This document shows positions 1 through 5,818 of a DNA stretch of 21,879 nucleotides, piece by piece. Below the pieces are notes generated by a model that did no database searches, was not told where the DNA came from, and saw nothing but the letters and a program-made list of their open reading frames with translations. A program made the translations under genes and the position numbers. The DNA comes from a virus: positions 1 through 21,879 of the IMG/VR virus record IMGVR_UViG_3300025570_000129; one strand, written 5' to 3'. Position 1 is the stretch's first letter, and the number at the start of each line of letters is the position of its first letter.

Positions 1-62
1 TGCGTGTAGAATGAGCAGAGATAATTGGTGTAGAAATTTCTTTCGGTATCGTTGTTGTTCAT
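1..62 (-). CDS. Possible start of a divergent gene (partial, 5' end only)
   Basis: On the minus strand an ATG at 62-60 opens a frame with no stop through position 1. The 20 visible residues begin MNNNDTERNFYTNYL and are not recognised. The support is context: on that strand the ATG is preceded by an A-rich, SD-less leader made of AACA/AAAC units, just like the leaders of the + strand genes here. A divergent gene would also explain the structured non-coding region up to 338. With only 20 codons the frame could be open by chance, so this is tentative. If real, it marks a switch between leftward and rightward transcription, perhaps early versus late genes. Confidence 0.4.
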   Translation of the reverse strand, partial: MNNNDTERNFYTNYLCSFYT

Positions 63-150
63 GTTGTTTGTTTGTTTGTTATATATATATTATCTACGCG
101 ACGTCGTAGTTATGTCGTGACGGGGGGCCCTAAAAGTAGCGACTTTCCCT

Positions 151-178
151 GGGAGGGGGGAGGGGCAGGGGGAGGGGG
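151..178 (+). other. G-quadruplex-forming G-tract cluster
   Basis: Five consecutive G-tracts of 3, 6, 4, 5 and 5 Gs are separated by single A or CA loops, followed by CTAC. Short loops and long tracts are the pattern expected to give very stable intramolecular G-quadruplexes. The surrounding sequence is A/T-rich, so the block stands out strongly. It lies in the non-coding region between the putative divergent gene and the first rightward gene, on the non-template strand for rightward transcription. Folding in DNA or RNA is inferred; the tracts themselves are directly visible. Confidence 0.75.
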
Positions 179-225
179 CTACACAAACTCTCTAAATTTA
201 TAGTAATTTTTTTTCGGGGCTAAGT

Positions 226-269
226 GTGACACTAGCTAGATAAGCCAGATAGTAACAGGCTTATGTCAC
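226..269. repeat. Interrupted inverted repeat (operator or hairpin)
   Basis: ATAAGCC (240-246) and GGCTTAT (258-264) are perfect 7-bp inverted arms around an 11-nt loop. Directly outside the right arm GTCAC (265-269) complements GTGAC (226-230), extending the stem to 12 bp with a 9-nt one-sided bulge that is itself the palindrome CTAGCTAG plus one base. AGTGT-G-ACACT (223-233) overlaps the left outer arm. A T5 run follows at 271-276. It could be a repressor operator, an RNA hairpin in the leader, or a weak terminator; the sequence does not decide between them. Confidence 0.45.
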
Positions 270-338
270 TGTTTTTAAATTACTTGTATACCGTGTAACT
301 ATTCAACTATATATACACACACTAAATAAATACCTATC

Positions 339-815
339 ATGGCATTTAAAATGAAGGGAACACCGATGTACCGTAACTACGGCATTGGCAGTCCGATGAA
401 GGATGGAAAACCAGTTCCAGGCGCTACAAATGAGTTGTTGAAGGGGCTTGGCGCTATGGGCACAGGGAGCGATATAGACCCAACGGTCATTAAGAATAAA
501 GACGCTGAAGCACTGCGCGGCGTCCGTGTCGGGTCTGGGTACAACGACATGTCAGATGACGAGCGCCAGGCGGTTAGAGAAAAAACCGCAACTGAAATGG
601 CCTCCAACGAGGCTTCTGCTAATGCGATGCGTGATAGAGATGTCACGGGAGCTGACGTAGCATCTCAAGCTAAAGCACGTGCCAGAACGAACGCGAATCA
701 GGCAGGGCGGGATGAAAGGAATAAAAATAAAGCCGCTGCTTTGGCGGAACGAAAGCGACGGGCTAGTTTGACAGCTTCAGAGCGTAAAAAGGAAGACCGA
801 AAAAGAAATCTCTAA
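339..815 (+). CDS. MAFKMKG-tagged basic small phage protein 1
   Basis: The protein has 158 aa and no recognised domain. It begins MAFKMKG, followed by two short S/T-P-M motifs (GTPM at 7-10 and GSPMKD at 17-22) and a Gly/Tyr-rich linker. The remainder is low-complexity and charged, rich in Ala, Arg, Lys, Asp and Asn, and ends in a strongly basic tail from about residue 110, which suggests a disordered or helical nucleic-acid-binding segment. It is the first gene of the rightward series, and the next gene starts 3 nt after its stop. The same N-terminal peptide recurs at 1541, 1761 and 5819. I recall similar N-termini among uncultured marine phage proteins of unknown function. An internal virion or DNA-associated protein is a guess. 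Confidence 0.75.
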   Translation: MAFKMKGTPMYRNYGIGSPMKDGKPVPGATNELLKGLGAMGTGSDIDPTVIKNKDAEALRGVRVGSGYNDMSDDERQAVREKTATEMASNEASANAMRDRDVTGADVASQAKARARTNANQAGRDERNKNKAAALAERKRRASLTASERKKEDRKRNL

Positions 816-818
816 ACG

Positions 819-1181
819 ATGGCAACACTAGTACCAACATTGACGCTGACAAGTTCAGACGCAACAAGCGAGGCTTTAAACCTATCAGTAACTGACTCGT
901 TAACTGTGACCATCCCAGCGATCGGCATATCAAGGGTCACTATAACAACATCCGATAATCAAGAGCTGGTAGATGAGGCTATTAGTGGAGTAAAGTATTT
1001 CTATGCTAAAAACATAGACACGACAAACTTCGTCATACTTCAAACTACAGCGAGCGTACAGTATGCCAGATTAAGCCCTGGAGAGTTTGCTTTTTTCCCC
1101 ATAAACGATGGAGCTGGTTTAGAAGCTAGAGCCGACACGGCAAGCTGCATCTTAGAATATGCCTACTGGACTAAAGGATAA
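819..1181 (+). CDS. Beta-rich small phage protein, function unknown
   Basis: The protein has 120 aa and no signal peptide or membrane segment. Alternating Thr/Ser/Val/Ile stretches (residues 5-45 and 60-115) predict mostly beta strands, and it ends in an aromatic motif, EYAYWTKG. The composition and length fit a small beta-sandwich such as a virion decoration or fibre-associated protein, but no family can be named with confidence. The start is the ATG 3 nt after the preceding stop, so the two genes are probably translated from one message. A small hairpin lies just downstream (1194-1210). Confidence 0.7.
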   Translation: MATLVPTLTLTSSDATSEALNLSVTDSLTVTIPAIGISRVTITTSDNQELVDEAISGVKYFYAKNIDTTNFVILQTTASVQYARLSPGEFAFFPINDGAGLEARADTASCILEYAYWTKG

Positions 1182-1193
1182 TAATAAACTAAC

Positions 1194-1210
1194 GTAGGGA
1201 AAGTCCCTAT
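1194..1210 (+). other. Short intergenic hairpin
   Basis: TAGGGA-AAG-TCCCTA forms a 6-bp stem, with one further G-U pair, in the 57-nt gap after the 819-1181 gene. No T-tract follows, so it is not a canonical terminator. It could be a processing or mRNA-stability element, or chance. Confidence 0.3.
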
Positions 1211-1238
1211 ACCATAAACAGTCATAAAACCAAAGAAA

Positions 1239-1535
1239 ATGACCTATTTATACTACAACAGTACGTCTACAGCGTACGCATCGAAGCCTAACGATAAAGA
1301 AATCGGGCAATGGAAGCATATGGCCGACAAAGGCCACTGGCGAATTACTCAATTACCCAACGGTTTTTACCAAACCGAGGTATCTAACCCAGAAGAAGGC
1401 GAAAAGTGGCACTCCGTGACACGTAGAGAGTCTTTAGATGGCGCAGAATCCGCTATTGACGGAAGCATTGAGTATTTTGCTAAAAAACTAGACACAATTA
1501 GCGGACCAAAAGTGGTCAAAACTTTTAAAAAATAA
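1239..1535 (+). CDS. Small conserved-looking phage protein, function unknown
   Basis: The protein has 98 aa and is soluble. A Trp/Tyr-rich first half contains WKHMADKGHWRITQLPNGFYQTE (about residues 25-47 when read in two parts, WKHMADKGHW then RITQLPNGFYQTE), which looks like a compact beta hairpin domain. It is followed by a Thr-Arg-Arg-Glu segment (61-64), a helical AESAIDGSIEYFAKKLD stretch (69-85) and a basic tail ending VVKTFKK. I recall similar short proteins in marine Bacteroidota phage contigs but know no function. The leader is A-rich (AAACCAAAGAAA then ATG) without a Shine-Dalgarno. The next gene starts 5 nt downstream. Confidence 0.7.
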   Translation: MTYLYYNSTSTAYASKPNDKEIGQWKHMADKGHWRITQLPNGFYQTEVSNPEEGEKWHSVTRRESLDGAESAIDGSIEYFAKKLDTISGPKVVKTFKK

Positions 1536-1540
1536 AAATT

Positions 1541-1759
1541 ATGGCGTTTAAGATGAAGGGTGCACCTTTTGCTAAAGGAAAAAAGACAACTATTGCTGGA
1601 CAAAGCATTAAAAACGAAAACGGCAAGTACTCAGACGTAGACACTGGTGCTCCTATTGCAGATCCTAAAGGTAAGCTAGAAGTAGATGCTCAAGGATTCG
1701 TAGTAGACAACGATTACGTCATGAAAAACGGTAAAATTGTACGCCAAAAGAAAAACTAA
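1541..1759 (+). CDS. MAFKMKG-tagged small phage protein 2
   Basis: The protein has 72 aa. The N-terminus is MAFKMKGAPFAKGKK, a basic peptide sharing its first seven residues with the proteins at 339 and 1761. The body (residues 17-68) is unrelated to the other tagged proteins: it is polar, rich in Asp, Gly, Lys and Val, and looks like a small beta-rich domain with the repeated phrases NENGKYSD, DPKGKLEVD and MKNGKIV. The codons for the shared peptide differ synonymously from the other copies, so the similarity is not a DNA repeat. It is separated by 5 nt from the upstream gene and 1 nt from the next start. Function unknown. Confidence 0.72.
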   Translation: MAFKMKGAPFAKGKKTTIAGQSIKNENGKYSDVDTGAPIADPKGKLEVDAQGFVVDNDYVMKNGKIVRQKKN

Positions 1760-1760
1760 C

Positions 1761-2027
1761 ATGGCATTCAAGATGAAAGGCATGGATAAATTCTATGGCG
1801 ATAGATCTAGAAAAGAAATGCGCCAGGATATCCGTGAAGAGAGAAAGTCTCTAAAAGACCATGGAGGTTCTCGCGAAGAAGTAAAGGAGTACAACAAGTA
1901 CCAGCGCAAGCGTAAGAAAGAAATCCGATCAGACGTTAAAGACCAGAGAGCCAGCCAACCCATCGCTCAAGGAGCGGACACCAACGATAAAAGAGGCGAT
2001 AGAAAAGCCCGCAGGACCAGTAAATAA
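1761..2027 (+). CDS. MAFKMKG-tagged, highly charged small phage protein 3
   Basis: The protein has 88 aa from the ATG at 1761. An in-frame TTG at 1737 would add eight residues but lies inside the previous gene and would bury the conserved MAFKMKG start, so 1761 is preferred. After MAFKMKGMDKFYGDR the chain is dominated by Lys, Arg, Glu and Asp and should form a helix or coiled coil (about 18-60), ending in a basic disordered tail. No domain is recognised. The start sits one base after the preceding stop (TAACATGG), so translation is probably coupled. An RNA/DNA-binding or virion-internal role is possible but unproven. Confidence 0.72.
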   Translation: MAFKMKGMDKFYGDRSRKEMRQDIREERKSLKDHGGSREEVKEYNKYQRKRKKEIRSDVKDQRASQPIAQGADTNDKRGDRKARRTSK

Positions 2028-2059
2028 AACCAAACCACTATAATTTAATTTAATATAAT

Positions 2060-3625
2060 ATGGAGTATAACATTCCTAGCGAACTGATCAAGCAATTAGA
2101 CTTTGGTCAGGGAGCTAAGCATAAAATAATGACCGGCGTTCACAAGCTGGCCAAAGCCGTAAAATCCACACTTGGCGCTTCTGGAAAGTGCGTCATATAT
2201 GAAGATGGACGCGGTAAACCGGTGATCACAAAAGACGGAGTAACCGTTGCCCAAAGCGTAGTCTTATACGATCCCGTTGAAAACATAGGTGCTACACTTA
2301 TAAAAGAAGCCGCCAGCAACACAGTGCGTGAAGCTGGTGATGGAACTACAACCGCTACGGTTCTTGCCGAGGCGTTGTTAAATGAGGTAAACAAAGACAA
2401 CTATAAAAATGCATCTATTAGAGACGTTAAAAGCGGGATTGCTTCTGGCTTGGGAAAGATCAATAAGTATCTCGAACAAATTGCTACTAAAGTTGAGGGT
2501 GATATGCTATTCAACGTTAGTTCTATTAGCTGCAACAATGACATTAGCCTGGGAACAACTATCGCGGAAGCTTACGAAAAAGTAGGTAAAGGTGGTGTCG
2601 TGCTTATGGAGTCTAGCGAGACAGAGGATACGTACGTTGAACTAGTAGATGGAGTTAAAATAGAGTGTGGGATTACGTCCGAGCACTTTATAACTAATAC
2701 CGAGAAGAATACAGTAGAGCTAGACAATCCTCTAGTTCTAGTTGTTTCTAGTGAGATACCTAACGTGAGGAAGATTCAAGGTGTTCTAGAACATGTTATT
2801 AAGAAGGGCCGCGCGCTGCTGATTATCGCTCCTGTAGCGCAGCAAGTGAAAGCGGCTCTTATGATGAACAAGGTTAAAGGAAACATTAAGGTAAACATTA
2901 TTGATCTACCTGGCTTTGGACCCACTAAAAACGACGCTACAGAAGATATTGCAGTTCTCACTGGCGCTACAGTTATAAACGAAGCACTAGGAGATGATCT
3001 AGACATGATAACGCCAGAATACCTAGGTGAAGCACAGTATGCTGTAACATCGGCAAGTGATACTGTTATAACGCTAGAAGGCATGACAGAGGATATCGAG
3101 GAAAGGATTGACTCTGTAGTTAAAAAGATTCAAGAAGAGAAGAATAGCTTTATTAAAAAGAAGCTAGAAGAGCGGGTTGCTACTTTATCAGGTTCTGTGG
3201 CTATTGTCAAGGTAGGCGCAAACTCTAAGGTAGAGCTTAAAGAAAAGAAAGATAGAGCTGAAGACGCTATATACGCAACTAAAGCAGCATTAAAAGAAGG
3301 TATTGTACCTGGCGGTGGTGTAGCGCTATTAAACGCTTCTGAAAAAATTTCACCCCAAGGGGTGGGAGAAGAGATACTGTTTGGAGCCATAAGAGCTCCT
3401 TACAAGGTCATACTAGACAACGCTGGGCTTATCTGCAACATAACGTTAGAAGAAGGCGAGGGTATGGACGTAGTTTCAGGCGAATTTGTAAACATGGTAG
3501 AAGCTGGTATAATTGATCCAGTTCTAGTTACTAAGTCCGCTTTGAAAAACGCTTGCTCTGTAGTGTCTACCATTATATCCGCTGATTGTGTAATCTCAAA
3601 CGCTAGAGCAGATGAAAGCAATTAA
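2060..3625 (+). CDS. groEL: Phage-encoded group I chaperonin GroEL (Cpn60)
   Basis: The protein has 521 aa, slightly shorter than the roughly 540-550 of bacterial GroEL. It is an ATP-driven tetradecameric folding chamber. The equatorial nucleotide-binding motifs are intact: TKDGVTVA (57-64), GDGTTTATV (93-101) and RAEDAIYATKAALKEG (399-414), which carries the catalytic-type Asp at 402, followed by PGGG (417-420). The apical domain contains the family phrase DLPGFGPTKND (282-292), then EDIAVLTGATVI (295-306). The C-terminus stops near ADESN and lacks the Gly-Gly-Met tail of many bacterial GroELs. The leader is AT-rich with an AATTTAAT motif and no Shine-Dalgarno. groES overlaps the 3' end by 14 nt. 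Phage GroELs are known (for example in Pseudomonas phage EL) and have been reported in marine virus surveys. Its likely client is a capsid or tail protein. Confidence 0.95.
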   Translation: MEYNIPSELIKQLDFGQGAKHKIMTGVHKLAKAVKSTLGASGKCVIYEDGRGKPVITKDGVTVAQSVVLYDPVENIGATLIKEAASNTVREAGDGTTTATVLAEALLNEVNKDNYKNASIRDVKSGIASGLGKINKYLEQIATKVEGDMLFNVSSISCNNDISLGTTIAEAYEKVGKGGVVLMESSETEDTYVELVDGVKIECGITSEHFITNTEKNTVELDNPLVLVVSSEIPNVRKIQGVLEHVIKKGRALLIIAPVAQQVKAALMMNKVKGNIKVNIIDLPGFGPTKNDATEDIAVLTGATVINEALGDDLDMITPEYLGEAQYAVTSASDTVITLEGMTEDIEERIDSVVKKIQEEKNSFIKKKLEERVATLSGSVAIVKVGANSKVELKEKKDRAEDAIYATKAALKEGIVPGGGVALLNASEKISPQGVGEEILFGAIRAPYKVILDNAGLICNITLEEGEGMDVVSGEFVNMVEAGIIDPVLVTKSALKNACSVVSTIISADCVISNARADESN

Positions 3626-3869
3626 TGACTACATTGTAGTAGATATAGAGAAAGTCGGACCTAAAAAGGTTGGAGGCTTAATTCTAACAGAAGATCTAGA
3701 CAGTGACAATAGGTACGTAAAGGCTACTATAGTTTCTACTGGAAACTTAGTTGAAGGCCTACAAGATAAAGATGTTATATATTACGACAAACATGCTGGA
3801 CACGGTATAACTTGGGCAGATACAGTATACCAAGTGATTCGAGCAAGAGACGTTGTTTTAGTGGAGTAA
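3612..3869 (+). CDS. groES: Phage-encoded co-chaperonin GroES (Cpn10)
   Basis: The protein has 85 aa, shorter than the ~95 of bacterial GroES. It is the lid that binds GroEL. It begins KAINDYIVVDIEKV, the first strand of the fold, and carries a shortened mobile loop whose G21-G22-L23-I24-L25 matches the GG-IVL tripeptide used to dock on GroEL. GLQDKDVIYYDKHAGHG corresponds to the V-GD-V-F-KY-G segment of the family, and RARDVVLVE to the terminal strand. The ATG lies inside the last codons of groEL (overlap 3612-3625), so the two are translationally coupled. The order groEL-groES is the reverse of the usual bacterial operon. Together with the intact GroEL this looks like a functional pair. Confidence 0.92.
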   Translation: MKAINDYIVVDIEKVGPKKVGGLILTEDLDSDNRYVKATIVSTGNLVEGLQDKDVIYYDKHAGHGITWADTVYQVIRARDVVLVE

Positions 3870-3901
3870 CTACCTCACTAAACGTGTGATATATATATTA
3901 G

Positions 3902-3925
3902 ACCTAAACCTTGAACCTCAAACCT
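3902..3925 (+). repeat. Iterated ACCT boxes in the groES-3971 gap
   Basis: In the 101-nt gap after groES, ACCT occurs at 3902, 3908, 3915 and 3922, spaced 6, 7 and 7 nt apart within an A/T-rich context. AAACCTT is repeated exactly at 3906-3912 and 3920-3926. Such phased short repeats could be a binding site or unstructured leader; no function can be assigned. Just upstream, TTTAGTG (3857-3863) and CACTAAA (3876-3882) form a 7-bp stem spanning the groES stop codon, without a T-tract, followed by an alternating AT run. Confidence 0.4.
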
Positions 3926-3970
3926 TAAACGGAGAACATTTAAACAAACAACTAATTAAAAAATTTTAAA

Positions 3971-4402
3971 ATGGCACAACAATCAATTAGGGCGAAAGGC
4001 CCTTACCTTTACTTCGCGGAAGCAGAAGTGGCTACAACGACAGAGGCTATCTGCGTTCCGGCTAGCTCTTACTTAGGGGCTAACCCAACAGGTGACAACG
4101 CTTTAACGCTGTCATTTGAAGACGTGGTGGCAACCGACACAGTTAATGTCGTAACCCTAACTATAGCGACGGATACACATAAGCAGGTTATGGCCGCATT
4201 AGCGTCTATAATGAACTCTAATCCTAATAAAGCAAACGCTGGGGTTATCGTGGTTGCTGATGCTGAAGTGACAACTGCTAAAGAGCTTACTACAGCTACT
4301 GGTGGTGCGGGCACTTCTTATGATCCAGCTCAGTATGGAACTAAAACAGCTGTATACCACAAGGCATTCTTGGGAAATGTAACTGGATGCGCAATCGCTT
4401 AA
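3971..4402 (+). CDS. Unknown phage protein, tandem paralogue A
   Basis: The protein has 143 aa and is soluble, without a signal peptide. Near the N-terminus is GPYLYFAEAE, then CVPASSYLGANPT (about 28-40), TLSFEDV, and a helix HKQVMAALASIMNSNP (about 67-82), followed by beta-rich sequence. The next gene (4427-4801) has the same layout: YLYFSDGD, WPASRFIGVDPT, TLYFEG, and CKEIAEAVSSLLNAHP. The two are therefore diverged tandem duplicates. I recall this arrangement from marine phage genomes without a known function; a small virion structural protein is plausible. The leader is A/T-rich, ending AATTTTAAA before the ATG. Confidence 0.72.
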   Translation: MAQQSIRAKGPYLYFAEAEVATTTEAICVPASSYLGANPTGDNALTLSFEDVVATDTVNVVTLTIATDTHKQVMAALASIMNSNPNKANAGVIVVADAEVTTAKELTTATGGAGTSYDPAQYGTKTAVYHKAFLGNVTGCAIA

Positions 4403-4426
4403 TAATTAACATAAAAAAATAATAAC

Positions 4427-4801
4427 ATGGAAAATTATTTATACTTCTCAGATGGCGATGGAGCAGACGCAACAGGCGATTCTGCTATGTGGCCAGCCTC
4501 AAGATTCATAGGTGTAGACCCAACGTCAGCTACAACTACAACGTTATACTTTGAAGGCCAAACCGGCGTGGGAGATGGCCTGGATAAAGTTGTGCTAACG
4601 CATTTGAACTCAGCAACGGTAGCAGATGACCAAGCTGATATCAACGGGCATAAATGCAAGGAGATAGCAGAAGCTGTCTCAAGCTTGCTAAACGCACACC
4701 CTCACGGAGGCATCATGCACACAGTCGCTGACCTCACAGAGAGTGTGTACGCGGCCGGTATGCCAGCGATATCCGCTCTAGCTATAACTATAGACTCATA
4801 A
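4427..4801 (+). CDS. Unknown phage protein, tandem paralogue B
   Basis: The protein has 124 aa. It shares with the gene immediately upstream the aromatic start YLYF, a W/CVPAS-like element (WPASRFIGVDPT, about residues 22-33), TLYFEG, and the alpha-helical segment CKEIAEAVSSLLNAHPHGG (about 78-96), then IMHTVADL. The first third is rich in Asp, Gly and Ala. It starts after the A-rich leader AAAAAAATAATAAC with no Shine-Dalgarno, and its stop is 3 nt before the next ATG. Function unknown; duplication followed by divergence suggests related but distinct roles, for example in the virion. Confidence 0.72.
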   Translation: MENYLYFSDGDGADATGDSAMWPASRFIGVDPTSATTTTLYFEGQTGVGDGLDKVVLTHLNSATVADDQADINGHKCKEIAEAVSSLLNAHPHGGIMHTVADLTESVYAAGMPAISALAITIDS

Positions 4802-4804
4802 CAC

Positions 4805-5245
4805 ATGAGACTAACCGCGCAGGATCTGCGTGAATTGAATATCCTTAAGTACTACAGGCTCACGCGTAAGTGGGCCTGTAAGACTTATGGGTTAACCGAT
4901 GCCGATCTAGAGTTATTGATATACCTAGATCATAAGGGTAGATTTACCCGCAACGAATTTATCGAGGGCGCTTACACGTACTCTTGGGATAAGAGAAGGT
5001 GGGAGAAGCTACGATCAGCTGGATGGATAGAGACTTGGAGGCAAAGAAACGGTAAGAGTATAAAGTACTCTGTATACAAGACTTCATTCCAATGCTCCCA
5101 GCTAGTAAGTAGGATATACCGTATCTTGCTAGGTGAAGAGGATATACCAACCTCTGACAGGAGTGTTTTTTATAAAAACAAATCGTATTCAGATAAAGTC
5201 TATAGCAAGTCTGTAGATGATATGATACGAGATAAAGATAGATAA
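4805..5245 (+). CDS. Winged-helix (MarR-like) DNA-binding protein
   Basis: The protein has 146 aa. The N-terminal helices (5-30) lead into TDADLELLIYLDHKGRFTR (31-49), the typical helix-turn before a MarR-like helix-turn-helix. SWDKRRWEKLRSAGWIE (60-76) looks like the recognition helix, and the basic hairpin RQRNGKSIKYSVYK (79-92) is the wing. A C-terminal helix (95-110) could mediate dimerisation, and the last 30 residues are Lys/Ser/Asp-rich. The fold assignment is by pattern only. In a phage it could regulate late transcription or act in genome packaging. It starts 3 nt after the upstream stop, and its stop is 1 nt before the next ATG, placing it in the middle of a co-transcribed block. 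Confidence 0.6.
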   Translation: MRLTAQDLRELNILKYYRLTRKWACKTYGLTDADLELLIYLDHKGRFTRNEFIEGAYTYSWDKRRWEKLRSAGWIETWRQRNGKSIKYSVYKTSFQCSQLVSRIYRILLGEEDIPTSDRSVFYKNKSYSDKVYSKSVDDMIRDKDR

Positions 5246-5246
5246 T

Positions 5247-5606
5247 ATGGGTTTTAAACTTGGTAGAGAGAAACGCCAGAATAGGAATTCCAAGGATACG
5301 CCTATATTTAGAAAAAACCTTGAATCAGGCATAATGGGTGAGGCTAATATGGATGGAAGCATACATATAGATAAGTCCGTGCCTAAGGGCAGCGCTCTAG
5401 AAAAAAGAGTTATAGCGCATGAAAGCTTACATGCCTCTGAGATGAAGAGCGGTAAAATAGCATACGGTGACGATTTTGTTAGAGATGGTAAAAAAACTTA
5501 CCCTCGTAAAGACGGTGAGATTAAATACAACGGTAAGTGGTACCCAGAAGGAGACAACGTATTCCCTTGGGAAAAACGAGCTGTTAAAAACGAGAGCGAT
5601 GTTTGA
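5247..5606 (+). CDS. Small HEXXH zinc-metallopeptidase-like protein
   Basis: The protein has 119 aa. VIAHESLHASEM contains a perfect HEXXH zinc motif (H58, E59, H62) at the end of a helix preceded by ALEKR. A Glu in FPWEK (E109) is a candidate third ligand, as in gluzincin-like enzymes, but this is a guess. Between them lies DDFVRDGKKTYPRKDG, then a Tyr/Trp-rich hairpin. The N-terminus MGFKLGREKR with TPIFRKN (18-24) resembles the MAFKMKG peptide of four neighbours. There is no signal peptide. It overlaps the next gene by 8 nt. It may act in the virion, in lysis, or as an inactive structural homologue; its small size argues for a minimal catalytic core or loss of activity. Confidence 0.6.
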   Translation: MGFKLGREKRQNRNSKDTPIFRKNLESGIMGEANMDGSIHIDKSVPKGSALEKRVIAHESLHASEMKSGKIAYGDDFVRDGKKTYPRKDGEIKYNGKWYPEGDNVFPWEKRAVKNESDV

Positions 5607-5817
5607 TATATTTAAAGACTCGAACGAATGGAACGAAAAAGCAATAGTTGGATTTGTAGCCTTTGCAATAATGGTTCTGGTAATGATTGCAGACACTGTT
5701 TCTGGAGCAATAGGTAAGGATCTAGTAATTAACGACTTTGTTTACAATTCGTTTGTTTGGGTGGTTTTAGGTTCGTTTGGTATTAGTGGTGTAGAAAAAT
5801 TTGCAAAAAAGAATTAA
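5599..5817 (+). CDS. Two-helix small membrane protein, holin candidate
   Basis: The protein has 72 aa from the ATG at 5599. Earlier in-frame starts exist but would run the protein through the preceding gene in another frame. Two hydrophobic segments are visible: residues 15-34 (AIVGFVAFAIMVLVMIADTV) and about 47-64 (FVYNSFVWVVLGSFGISG), joined by a short loop with KDLVIND and followed by a basic KFAKKN tail. This is the size and topology of class II holins. It overlaps the HEXXH gene by 8 nt and is 1 nt from the next ATG, and another holin-like protein lies 475 nt downstream. Membrane placement is confident; the holin role is inferred from context. Confidence 0.6.
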   Translation: MFDIFKDSNEWNEKAIVGFVAFAIMVLVMIADTVSGAIGKDLVINDFVYNSFVWVVLGSFGISGVEKFAKKN

Positions 5818-5818
5818 C

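Larger units (their letters stand above)
63..338. promoter_or_regulatory. Divergent intergenic control region
   Basis: This is the longest stretch without a convincing gene. From left to right it holds a GTTT repeat and alternating AT tract (about 64-92), an inverted repeat CTACG-CGACGT-CGTAG (94-109), a G6C3 run (122-130), a very G-rich block (151-178), a run of eight T plus two flanking T (207-214), an inverted-repeat cluster (223-270), and an AT-rich stretch up to the ATG at 339. No confident promoter hexamers can be assigned by eye. The position ahead of a long rightward gene series and a possible leftward gene suggests a bidirectional promoter or operator region, or an origin. Confidence 0.5.

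Noticed and set aside
11-109. Short + strand frame at the left edge
   Set aside because: The 32 codons are Cys/Phe/Tyr-rich low-complexity translation of the GTTT and AT repeats, without a leader.
122-178. G-rich block as sequencing or assembly error
   Set aside because: It cannot be excluded without reads, but the tracts are interrupted by regular A and CA loops rather than one homopolymer, so it is kept as a real signal.
3351-3364. CACCCC-AA-GGGGTG inverted repeat
   Set aside because: It lies inside groEL codons, with a two-base loop that cannot form a normal hairpin; probably chance.
2140-3621. Several minus-strand open frames across the groEL gene
   Set aside because: They are shadows of a clearly homologous chaperonin gene, have no leaders of the local type and no recognisable content.
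3899-3930. Telomere-like heptad repeat (AAACCTT)
   Set aside because: Only two exact copies and imperfect spacing; there is no sign of a genome end here, so it is reported only as short phased boxes.
5467-5598. Upstream extension of the two-helix membrane protein
   Set aside because: It overlaps the HEXXH gene in another frame for 132 nt; the ATG at 5599 gives a coherent holin-sized protein with an 8-nt overlap.
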